A stretch of 64,000 nt of DNA, taken from the NCBI RefSeq assembly GCF_003945595.2, contig NW_024104162.1, forward strand, positions 558,001 through 622,000, in the 5' to 3' direction. A model generated the notes under the pieces. It was not told where the DNA came from. It saw only the letters and a program-made list of their open reading frames with translations, and did no database searches. The translations under genes and the position numbers were made by a program. The stretch comes from Pipra filicauda (lineage: Eukaryota; Chordata; Aves; Passeriformes; Pipridae). Of the stretch, positions 1-20,100 are shown piece after piece. Positions within the stretch are counted from its first letter, which is position 1. Every line of letters begins with the position of its first letter.

Positions 1-9325
<9,325 letters not shown>

Positions 9326-9489
9326 GGCGGCTCCGGCGGCGCTGGGCGGCGGCGGGGGAGCGCTGAGGGAAGGAGAGCGGGCGGGCGGGAGCGCGGCCCG
9401 GGCGGTGTGCGCGCACGGATCCCTCCGCGCGCGGGGAGCCCGGCGGCGGCGGCGAGTGCTCTGTGACCGGGGACCTCGCTCGGTCTCTG

Positions 9490-9497
9490 CCACGTCA
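9490..9497 (-). promoter_or_regulatory. ARF4: CRE/UPRE-type site TGACGTGG upstream of ARF4
   Basis: On the gene strand this reads TGACGTGG, the core bound by CREB3-family and XBP1/ATF6-type bZIP factors. It is 165 bp upstream of the ATG, inside the CpG island. ARF4 is a known CREB3 target in the Golgi stress response; use of this particular site is inferred. Confidence 0.55.
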
Positions 9498-9535
9498 CGT
9501 TCGTCGCGGCCGCCCCGGCTCCAACGCGGACACGA

Positions 9536-9543
9536 TCACGTCA
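9536..9543 (-). promoter_or_regulatory. ARF4: Second CRE-type site TGACGTGA upstream of ARF4
   Basis: Gene-strand sequence TGACGTGA, 46 bp beyond the first CRE/UPRE-type site and in the same orientation. A pair of near-identical bZIP sites at this spacing makes a chance match less likely. Confidence 0.5.
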
Positions 9544-9604
9544 CGCTCGCCACATCCCCCGGCCGCGGCACCGCCCTCCGCCACACGGCCCGGGCGGGGC
9601 GCGG

Positions 9605-9616
9605 ACTACAGTTCCC
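9605..9616 (+). promoter_or_regulatory. ZNF143/SBS-like motif ACTACAGTTCCC
   Basis: One mismatch from the ACTACAATTCCC core bound by ZNF143 at many CpG-island promoters. It faces away from ARF4. A related sequence in the opposite orientation lies about 55 bp to the right. Confidence 0.4.
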
Positions 9617-9663
9617 GATAGGCTCCGCGCCGCCCACTGCCCCGCCGCGCGTTGGCCGCCGCC

Positions 9664-9745
9664 GCGGGGCACGCCGGGGGATGTAGGCGAGCGCGCTCGC
9701 CCCGCGCGGCTTCCGGGGCACGCGGGGCACGCCGGGCACGCCGGG
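9664..9745. repeat. GGGCACGCCG short tandem/dispersed repeats
   Basis: The decamer GGGCACGCCG recurs at about 9667-9677 and in a closely spaced run at about 9716-9743, with one variant unit. It is a GC-rich micro-array at the distal edge of the ARF4 CpG island. Confidence 0.6.
9670..9688 (-). promoter_or_regulatory. Second SBS-like motif, opposite orientation
   Basis: On the minus strand this reads CCTACATCCCCCGGCGTGC, resembling the extended ZNF143 element (CTACA-N-CCC-N-GCATGC). Together with 9605-9616 it forms an inverted pair. Confidence 0.35.
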
Positions 9746-10463
9746 CGGGTGCCGGCCCCGCCCCGCCCGCGGGGAGACGGGGCACCCCCAGCCCCGGTAA
9801 CGACCCGCGGCGCTGAGGGAGGGACGGCAACGGGCTCCGCTGCCGGCCCGGGGGGAGACAGCAGAGGGGCTGCCGGGGCAAAACTTATCCTCACAGAGCC
9901 CCCAAATGCAACCCTGAGACACGTCAGTAAAAAAAACCAAGCTGGAACAAACCAAGAAAAAGCAGCTCTGTGACAGACAGATTGTTATCCACTACTACTG
10001 TTTATTATTGTATTATATATATCTACTCCTATGCTATGGCTGTGATTAACACCATGGTCACTACAGGGGGCCTTGTCTTCACAGGGTGCCCAGGCCCTGA
10101 CCAAGCCCTCATCTATTCGAAACGTGCTCTTTTGTGAAAGCTCTTTATTTCATAACCAGCTGTAAAAAGCCCATAGTATGGTGGTAACTGATTTGGGGCA
10201 ACATTAGATGAGCTGCCTTTAATGCCTAAGTGACTCTCCCAAGGAAGGATTGGTTCGATTCCATACAAATTTTCAAGGGAGTTACAGCCTACCTCTGTTA
10301 ATTAGAAACTATGTTAGGTACATGAGTCAACATTTTTTGAACAGAAGGCATTTACTTACCTGCCCTTAAAGAAAAATATCTTTAGTGGTCCTTATCAAGA
10401 CAATCCTGAACCAGATCCTAACAGTAGGCTACTGAGTGAGCCAACTTAGGCTGCTCTTTTTGT

Positions 10464-10600
10464 AGAATCATAAAATGGTTTGGGTTGGAAGGGACCTTAA
10501 AGATGATCTAATTCCAACCCACCTGCCATAGGCAGGATGACCTTCCACTAGACCAGGTCGCTCAAAGCCCCATCCACCGTGGCCTTGGAGCATCCACAGC
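10464..10600 (-). mobile_element. CR1 LINE 3'-end fragment
   Basis: Begins AGAATCATAAAATGGTTTGG, followed by GGTTGGAAGGGACCTTAAAG. This is the reverse complement of the avian CR1 3' terminus, so the element points to the minus strand with its 3' end on the left. It is 5'-truncated to about 137 bp. Confidence 0.9.
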
Positions 10601-11044
10601 TTTTCTTATGTATCATTTTGAAAGTCTTATGCAAGTTCTAAATTATGTTCTTCCAGACCAAAAATCTGGTGTAAATTAAGATGGCGAGTTACATTTTTAT
10701 AAAATTCAAGTTGCAAATAAATCATACCTTAATCTCGTTAGTGCCTAACATGTTAAGATGATACCGATGAACTATTAAACTATTGGGAAATGGGAATCTA
10801 AGGAGTCCAGTGAGAGCACTCAGTATTTACACTTTTTTTGGCCAGGAAAGTTAAGCTTCACTGAACTTGGCTGAGAATACTTACTTTCTAGACCTTCAAT
10901 TTGGCCTATTCTTACTGTATCTGAGTTGTTAACAGATCCCTTTCATTATTTCAGTTGTTTGAGAACAATCTAACACTTGCTTTAGAAGTGATTGTGATAA
11001 CCAGCATTTCAACATTAACATAAGTGGCTGCTCTATATAGTCAT

Positions 11045-11079
11045 ACAGAATTATTATTTACAACAGAATTATTATTTAC
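11045..11079. repeat. 18-bp tandem duplication
   Basis: The unit ACAGAATTATTATTTACA occurs twice head to tail with little or no divergence. It is a short local duplication in AT-rich intergenic DNA. Confidence 0.8.
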
Positions 11080-12299
11080 AATTATTTTAGTTCGTTCATT
11101 GTTCTCTATTCAGATCATGGATGTTAATATTGTTAATGGTCTGGCTGCACTTCTACTGTATTTGACTGCACTTTACCTCATGTTTTAGTGCTTGGCATTC
11201 TTCTTATGTTGTTTAGAAGAAATCTGAGAAGTCCCAAAGCTTATTATGCACACCCAGTTTATTCTCCTGTTACACCGACTGAGGCAGTCCAGCTTCTTTC
11301 TGTGACCTAGCTGGGGATGTTGATCTTTAGCATTTCTTTACTGAACAGCTGCTACCTCTTTTCTGGGACCCTTTCTAATCATCCAGGTATTCTGTATGTA
11401 CACATATATTTTTTTTTTTTTGCATTTTTTTTTAAAACCAGGTAACCAGGTGAAGAGTGAGGCAAAATTACCGAACTGAGTAGTTTTGTGCACTGTCCTT
11501 TAGCTGTCAAGTGTCAGATGAATTAGAGTAAGTACAAGCCCTTTCCTTAGATTTTAAACACGCTGAGTTAAAAACAAAACCAAACCAAAACATGGGGATG
11601 GGAAAATTCCAGTCACCAAGCTGGTTCTGCTTTCTGCAGCTGATGGAATTTCCCTGCTGCAACACTCTGAATGGCTGAAGCATCCCTAGTCAAAACATGC
11701 ATGGTCAGTGTGAAAGGGCTGCAGGGAGCCAGGACAAGAGCAGACCCCTGCAAGGAGGAAAGGCTATTCCTGTTGGCCTTGACTTACAGGGTAAAGTCCT
11801 TTTGAACCACCATTACTAAAAGCATTGCAAGTCACTGATGAAGACAGCAAACAACCCAGTACAACTTTTCTTTTTGCCTTTCTTCTGAACAAGACACTAA
11901 TTCTGTGTAAGCATCTAGTTATTCAGGGATTGAAACTAATACCAACTTCAGTAAAGAAACCTGAACTGAGCTTTGCTTGCAGCCTACTTCCCACTATCAT
12001 GTCTCTCAAGGGCCTCTCAGATGTGTACAGGAAGCAGATTGAAGACTGGATAAATTTTGCATGGAAGCCCATGCCTGCATGTGCTTTCTTGAGGATGCTG
12101 CAGCTCTGTCATGTTACAACCCTGATGCAGAATGAAACCACAACACCACTCCATCACACTACATATTTCTGGGCACCTCAGTGGTACAGCTTCATCAAAC
12201 AGCAGTCTCTGCAAGCTGAACAGTTTTGCTTAGGAGAAGAGAAAAACCAACCAACCCAAACACACCCACCATCTAAGTCACATAACTTTCAAAGAAAAA

Positions 12300-14046
12300 A
12301 AAAATAAAAATCAAACTCTTTTATTTTCCTTTAAAAAAATACGTATTTGCAGTCATGTGATAGTTACCATAGCTGTTACCAGTTTACATGGTTCCAAGAA
12401 AGTACACAGTGCTCCAGGTTAAATATTTAAGATAATTTAGGGTATGAATGGCCACTTAATAATTTCTGAATTAGAAATGCTATTCATCAGGGTGTGCAAA
12501 AAAAATTTGCAAGTTAGCAATTAATGCTCAAGTGGTATAGTTTAAGTAGCATAATAGATACATTAAACTTTTGGTCATGATTAATTGTATACAAAACATA
12601 ACAGTATTAAAATACATTATTTTCATAAAAATACCGTTGTGACAATTGATATCTAAATAAGACATTTTTAGAAAGATGATATGAAATATTTGTTATAGAA
12701 AAGCACATTCTTATAGCAGGATTATGTCATAAGTTTTTAAAAATTCTATCCAAGCACTTAAAAGCAGAGTGGTTTTTTTTTTACAACTGTGATCCATTTG
12801 TCATATAAAAGTATATGCTGTGTGTACACTCTAATATTATGTTTATTCTATTTGAAACTGGTCAAAGTACAACACTGCATGTGGAGCAGCTGAGTTCTTA
12901 TATACCACTGAAACTTGTTCAAGAAGATAAACATCACATTCTTGTTGCTTAATATGCAAGAGGAAATTACTCTTTATGCATGTCTGCTATATGCATATAC
13001 TGAGAATAATTTCATGCTACAGTCGCTTCTTGCCACAGTCTGACCTGTCCAGAGGCTTTTCTCAGCTGAAGCAGCATCTTCTCCCTCCAGCCCCTCCACC
13101 TCCTCAAACACCCGACTGGTGTAAGCCAAAACCAATGAAGTTAAAAGTTATAAAATAAGCTGAACTCCTATGATCTCCCCTCAATCAGACTGTGTATCAG
13201 CCAGCTCTACTGAAACCACCCATTTTAAAATTCTCATTAGAACTCCACTGTGTTGAATTCCTGTGATGAACACTGCATGCTTACATTTACATGAGTGATC
13301 CACTTGAAATCCTCAATGTCAGCAGTTTAAAACCGTGAATTAGTACACAATTACTTTATTTAAGGCATGTAAGAGCACCCTAATTAACAGAAATTAAATA
13401 GAAGAGACTTCCCTTCAGGAAATTTTTTTCAGCTGCCTTCTCTTCTTTCAAGATGCTAAATTAATATCATTTTGGAAAGATGGTAAGAAGGAGAAAGGAA
13501 AACAGTTAAGAAGCGATCTGATTATTTCAGTTGTTCCTGAAAGAGTTTTGAAAGCAATGATTTACCAGTAAAATACCTCAACTATAAGGCATTCTGGCCA
13601 ATCACATGTCAGTTGGAGTTATCGCTAGATAAAAACTAAAAGAAAAAAAGAAAGAAAGAATAACCAGATAGCACATCAACAGGACAGTACAGGATCAATA
13701 TTGCTCACCCCTGAGTTAACAGGATTGGGTATAGCAGCACCAATGGAAAAACATTCTGCAATGCCAGCACTGCACTGTGGTCCTATACTGTGGTACAGCC
13801 TCATATGTCCACAGATTATTCTTTAAGAGCACTTATTTCAAACATTATTAGACACAGGAATCCCTTTAGTTGCATTGGTATTTAAGTGGAAAAAACAGTG
13901 AAAATAGTAAAATGGGCTATACTATTAGTATAGTCCATTGTAGTGTTAATGTACTGCTTACAGCTGTGGTCCAAACCTGGTAAGCCACTGTCTTCTGTGA
14001 GACTACTTGCCTTTTGGTTTTCTGCACCAAAAAAGCCCAGCAGAAA
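12300..14046 (-). other. DENND6A: Probable DENND6A 3' UTR
   Basis: AT-rich, non-coding sequence from the stop codon to the best poly(A) signal. At about 1.7 kb the length is ordinary for a vertebrate 3' UTR. The boundary is inferred from the signal at 12320, not from transcripts. Confidence 0.45.
12320..12325 (-). terminator. DENND6A: Candidate poly(A) signal of DENND6A
   Basis: Gene-strand AATAAA, about 1.7 kb past the stop codon. On the gene strand it is followed at about 12240-12280 by a strongly G/T-rich stretch (GGTGGGTGTGTTTGGGTTGG), which fits a downstream CstF-binding element. Other AATAAA hexamers lie upstream at 12842-12847 and 13355-13360 and could give shorter 3' ends. Confidence 0.45.
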
Positions 14047-14178
14047 TCATGTTGTGCCAGTTTTGAGCAAGATGTCCTGCAAGTCATCTGGAAGTGCTAA
14101 TATGATGTCATTGATGTGTGTCTGCAGCTTCTTCAGGGTGTCGGTTTTCACAGGAAGATGTTCTCTGTTAGCCTGCAA
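14047..14178 (-). CDS. DENND6A: DENND6A terminal coding exon 20
   Basis: 132 nt encoding [43 protein letters not shown] and a TGA stop (552-594). The C-terminus matches the family's conserved end. Confidence 0.95.
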   Translation of the reverse strand: MQANREHLPVKTDTLKKLQTHINDIILALPDDLQDILLKTGTT

Positions 14179-17100
14179 CTGCAAAGGTACCAGAAAACAT
14201 GATTTCTACTGTAAGTGCAACTTCATCTTACGACACATCAAAGTGATATATTAGAAAATCTGGCAAATGGATTCCTCATTTGCTTTGGACAACAGCAGGT
14301 TTCCTCAACAACCACACGACAGCATGAGCAACACTGATTTTGGCTTTCAAGAAAAAAAACAAATTTTTTTTTGTTTTTTTGGACTTCTTCCTCCCTGAGG
14401 ATTCAGATCAGTCACAGAGTTCCCATGAGTTTTAATTACCAGCAATACATTGCTTCCAACATGGCCGGATGATGTCGGGGAGCCAACTAACTTTTCAGGC
14501 ATGGCTCAAATTAACTGTTTTTCTTTTAAAAACCTGAATGTCTGATTCCTTAAGCTACCTAGATCATGATGAATATTTTCATTTAAGTCCTTGCAAAAAC
14601 AACTACATAATACTTCTAGGTATTTAAGTCATGTTCAATTCAGTTACTTACCAGTTTATTTTTTAACTTCAAGACAAGATCCACTGTTTCTACTTCAGTG
14701 TGCTTCTGACTCCAAAAAACCAAGTTCTAAAATAAGAAAAATTAAGCATTGAAATATTTATGGCAACATATGTAATTTCAAAAGTAACATTAATTTACAC
14801 CTACTGTTCAGAATAAGTCTCTTTCTTATTCCCATGCCATTTGCTAAACTCATTTTACTCATGTCCTGTCTTTACTGTGACTCACAAAATCTGCTTTATT
14901 TGCATGTTTGCCCAGTACTTGGCCTCAGAACAAACTTGCACATGAACACAATACAAATAAATTAAAGGAAAAAAAAAAATCTTGCCCAACAGGCTTAGTT
15001 TGAAAAAGAGCACCTACAATGTAAAATAGCAGTGAATGATTACCAAATCAGATCTGCCAGCACAAGGAAATATTAAAAGTAGTGTAAGGAGGGCATTAAA
15101 GGAGATCACAGCCAATAACTAGTAAGATACAATCTACAATCAAGTGAGTTTTCTTACGGAAGTTCTGTTCCCTTATCCCTTTACTATTCACCTAACAAAG
15201 ATATTTGCTCATGTAGAGGAAAGATGTTAACACTTGGATCAAAAGAAAAAGCAATGAGGAGCAGAATCAGTAATAAATTTGTGACACATTTCCTTTTCTT
15301 TGGTTAAGTTAATGTCAAGTATAATTGGATAGAATCTAAGTTATATAATTGACCTAGCTATTGCCCTGCAAATTATTTGGGCTGCTCAATTTTGAACAAT
15401 CTGTTTGGGTTTGCTACAAGGTACTGTTTGGGAGTTGACAGGGCAAGGGATAAAAACAAATGGCTTTTCAAAAATAATCAGAGCAATTTTTTTGTTTGTT
15501 TACAAGCTGTGGCATAGCCTTACTTTTTTTTTGTTCTTTCTATTCCCTCTCTAGCTGTACAATGTCTTCTCCTCTTGCAATTAATTTCTTTAGCAGCTGT
15601 TCCAACTCAAATTATACTGATACCCACTTCAGCCTCTTCATTAAAGAATGGATCTTACAACATAGGAACATTTGTTTGGCATTTTGTTATAAATCAACAA
15701 AAAGATTTCACTTGTCAGCTTCCAATTACTATGGATCAGTTTTAGGCTTATTTACTAACCATATCTAATTAGTCACCAACTTTCTGTGGTATTCACTGGT
15801 TTTATACCTTCAAAGCTACAAACTATATCACAACTGAAAGTGTCAAGTGAGATGCCAAAGACAGAAGCTGAATGAAATAATATTATCAAATAAGAGGAAA
15901 AAGCTTTTTATTTTTTTGGGGGGTGTGTGTATGCAATTTTAAAATACATAACAAAACAAAAAAGTACTAAAGATATGTTTTTACAAATGATGACAGTTGT
16001 TGTAACAAGTGAACTGTATTTTGTATTGTTCTCTCTTGCTATGTTAGTTCTACCTTGTCCTTGGTGAATAAGATCATGTTCTGCTAGACTAAACTGTCAA
16101 CATTTTCATGTTCAACCTATGAAAACACGAGTAAAACTGACTTGTGAGAGAATATATTTTTATTAAAAGATGATAAACATAATCATAAGCACACATTTTT
16201 CTAACCTCATTACAGAGTGCTTCTAAATGAAGGGCCTCCAACTTCTGTGTCATTTCTTTCTGCCGGCTCCTAAACCAACCATCGAAGTTTGGTGATTTCA
16301 AAAAATGCCTGGTAAAACACCAAAGCAAAATACAATTTAGATTTTAAGTACAAATTGGTAACACTGTTTTTGACATCATCAAATTTGAAGTAATTATATT
16401 TAGGAAACCATTAACAGGTTACAGAGAAACACATTTAAGTGAGTAAAGTATATTAAGCACTATCAATTCCTATTAAAGCATACATTCTAAAAGAAAGTCT
16501 TATTAAAATCAATACTAATCATAAGTTTGCTCAGGAAAAGAGCCTTCATATTACTGATCTATTTTCATTTATATAATTTTTTATGCTGCTGAAAGAAATG
16601 ACCTGTAAAGTCCTATCCAGTCTCCTTTTAAACCTGAGGTGAGCTGTGGTCCTGCTTTTTCCAGTGTCTTCATGAAGTCTTCTTGGCTAAATTGCCTCAG
16701 CTGTGGTGGACTCTATGGAAAGGAAAAAAATAATTAGCATACCATAACTTTTCTCTAATCACCAATTTCCAGCTCATTCAAATGATATTTCCTTACCTTC
16801 CATGGTGATATGCATTTCTGCAGAGGCATTAGGCTTGCCACATAACGTTCCTGGGGAAAGGAAAAGGAAAGGTTGTTTGCATAACCAGTATTAAAGATAC
16901 ACAGACCACGTGTGTGTTTACTCATTGCTTGTGACCACAGCATTTTCTCTGCTGAGTATTGGTACAGGGTGGGGTTGTGCATATTCACCACATAAGAAGA
17001 CAAGAGGAACTTATCTAATACTGATTGCATTTCCCAACTCCAACTTTATGTCAGCAAGGTTCAAGAAGGACATGGGGCAAAGGAGGACAGGAAGCAAACA

Positions 17101-20100
17101 TGTACGTGGAATATCTATATCCTGAACTTCAGCCACAAGTAAACAATCTCTCTTTTCTTTGGTGACAGTCCCTAGGTACCTTCATATCATGGGTTATTCC
17201 AAAGTGTAATCCCAGTTTGTATCAAGTGTTTGGAAATGATTTTCAGGGTCTCTCACACAAGCATTAGCTCTAGAACTAACCCACAGATGCTGTGGGCATC
17301 TCTGCTGTAGCAAGGCTTGGCACAGGCATGGCCAGAGCCCCAACGTGTCCAACCCACAGGGAGAGGGGCCACTGCTGAAGCATCAGGTGTAACAACAGGA
17401 GGCAGCTCTGCCTCACCAGCTCACACAGGCAGATCTGCACAAACTGATACACATTTCCAAGTGTTTGTAAGCACTTGGCCATACATTTTGATCTGTGAAC
17501 ATAATTAGTTTCGATAACATTATGACAAGTCTAGTTCTATCTTTTGAAGAAACAAAGGACAGCTCCCCACATGCTTTTCCTGTTGCAGAGAATGTGAAGG
17601 GTGATCTCACCCTGTAAACTAAGACTTATGACAGAACGTGCTTTAGGTTCCTTGCTTGAAGTGACAAGGTGCAGGGAGGAAGCCAGGGAAAGGTTTTAGA
17701 TTCACACTATGTGTCCATTTGGTCTCAAAAGAACAGGAGAGAAAGATGAATTTTAAAGAAAAGCTCCTCTAATCTTGAACACCCAAGGACAAACAAGTCT
17801 CTAGAGATATTCCAGTTCTTCCAAACAGAAACTGGACCTGATCATGCCTGCTGTAAAATGATGAAACACTCAGGTCATTCACAAAACATGTTCTGAGGGT
17901 ACACAGTGCCCCACTGTCCAGCTCACTAATGAAGGATGTTGAGCAGTACTGGACCCAGTGCTGACCCCAGGGATACACTGCTAGTTACTGGATAGTTACT
18001 GGACTTAGTCAGGGTAACATCAAAAAAGCTATTCTATATTACCTATGTTAAAACCACATTAGTCTAAGAACTCACTAATGGAATAATGAAACTTTCTGTC
18101 AATTCCAAAAAATAGCGCCGAAGAATCACACTCTGTGCTTCTGTTGGACGTTTCTGTTGTACTCCCTTAAAAAAAAAAGAAAAATCACAGTCTGTTACTC
18201 CAAAACATGTAGGTAGTTGTGGTGGGTTTCTTTTTTATCAATACTTACTCCAGCGTTTCTGTATTCATTTTCTATAATCCCACACCCGGCACCTCCCACC
18301 CTGAACCAGGAAAGGAAATTAATAGCTTCAAGTCCTTTTGTACTCATCTTTTCAATTGTTGATTTTTTATTTTCATGTAAAGAAATCCAAGGAAAGAAAA
18401 GTTTCTATAAACAAGTATTTGCAAAGCAGTTAAAACTTGGAAACTCTGATTCTTACACACCTCATGCATGAGATTTCTCGACCAAAGAGATGAGAGGTGG
18501 AGGGGGCTGGCAGAGGGTGGAAAACCCAAAGCAGATGAACTGATAATCCCTTCAATCCTCTAAATTATTAAGCTAACTTTTTGAGTCCTAACATATTGTT
18601 ATGGAAGCTGCTAACAAGGCAGCAGCCCTTCTACAATGAGGGTGTATATCCAGCTATACTGCTACAAACTGGGGCAAAGGAACCGGAATCCAGGTTCATT
18701 TCAGTTACACAAAGTGCTTCCTTAAATGAAAACACTGTACAACAGTACACAAAATACACAACCCAGTCACCGTTAAGAAGACATTTACAGTATTACCTTT
18801 TGCAACTGTTTAACGATTTCTTCGTCTTTGTTCAAGTATGGCTTGTAGGAGGTATAAACACCTGAGGAAAAAAAGCAGCCTATAGCCAAAGGAGAAACGG
18901 GGTATGTTTTTTAAAATTAAAATACTGGTAATTTAACTCTGAAGTTATTACCAGGTTTGGAGTCCAAAGTTTTTAGGTTCTTCAGTTTTTTCACTTTCAC
19001 CTGCTTTGGAACTTCACCTGCCAAAACATATAAAGACACCTTGCTTGAAATCTCCATCTCTATTACTAGATACTACAGCTGATGTGCTATACATGGCACT
19101 GACTTTTAGAAATGGGTACTTTCACTTAGAAGACAATCTAATATTGTAAGAAACATTAGAAACATTGACAAGAATCCAAGTATATATCCAGAAATGTCTG
19201 GCAAACACATGAACAGGAGCACATAGACTTTTCCTTGTGGAAAATAACAACAAAAAAACCCACCCAAAAAACAACTAAACAAAAAAAAACCCAAAAGCAC
19301 GACTTTCTAAACCCAGTAGCCAAATAAACTTACTGATATACAGTAGTGAATTATTATTTCATTAATTTCATATTTTTATTCCATCTTCCTTTGTTCCCCT
19401 TAACGCAAATGCTTTTGGGAACAAACCTTTTGCACCTTGATCAAAATAAAAATTGTACATAAGAAATTAAATCAGTTTATGTCTCCTTTACTGTGGGCCA
19501 AAGTAAAGGCTTTTGTTGTGTTTTTCCAATTTATCCTTCTCCAGCCAGAAGACCCTAAACCCTGTTAACAGTCCTGCAGCCTCAGCAGAACCTTCTCTTA
19601 AATCTATTTGGATGCTCGACTTCAGAGGAGATAACAGTATAAATTGCTATTGAAACTGCAGAGTGGGGAGAAAAGGAAAAAAGAAGAACAAAAAATAATC
19701 AGAAACCCTCTCTTTGTCCCTAAAGAAATAGAATATAAATTTTTAAAGTCAGATCAGACAGACACATCTCTACAAGTTTCTGATTAAGCATTTCCCATAG
19801 CTGCACCAAAACTTTAGAATTTCATACTTGAAACTGTATATCAAATTTGAAGGCAATCTCTGTATATGGCTTTGCAGAGTTTAATTTTTTAATTAAGATT
19901 CTATTTTCCAAACTTGAACTACACAGCAGCTAAGTAACTCCTCCCGAGACCCCTGAGAAGCCCCTACAGGTATTCTCACCGTGGACAGGCATGATATTTT
20001 AAAGTAAAGCAAAACTTTGCCTAATTATATTGAACACAGCACATAATTCTTAATTAATTTGTTGTATTCAGAAATCAAACTTAAGTTATTTAACAAAAAT

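Larger units (their letters stand above)
9901..12299. other. Intergenic region between ARF4 promoter and DENND6A 3' end
   Basis: About 2.4 kb without a gene I can support. It contains a CR1 fragment (10464-10600), an 18-bp tandem duplication (11045-11079) and T-rich runs near 11409-11435. A plus-strand open frame of 160 codons at 11825-12307 has no ATG at its start and no recognisable protein. Confidence 0.75.

Noticed and set aside
10250..10261. GGTTCGATTCC, a perfect tRNA B-box
   Set aside because: No A-box at the right spacing and no cloverleaf stems could be formed by eye, so a tRNA or tRNA-derived SINE is not supported.
11825..12307. 160-codon plus-strand open frame between ARF4 and DENND6A
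   Set aside because: It begins at a TTG rather than ATG, has no recognisable domain, no splice context or CpG island, and overlaps the DENND6A 3' end on the other strand.
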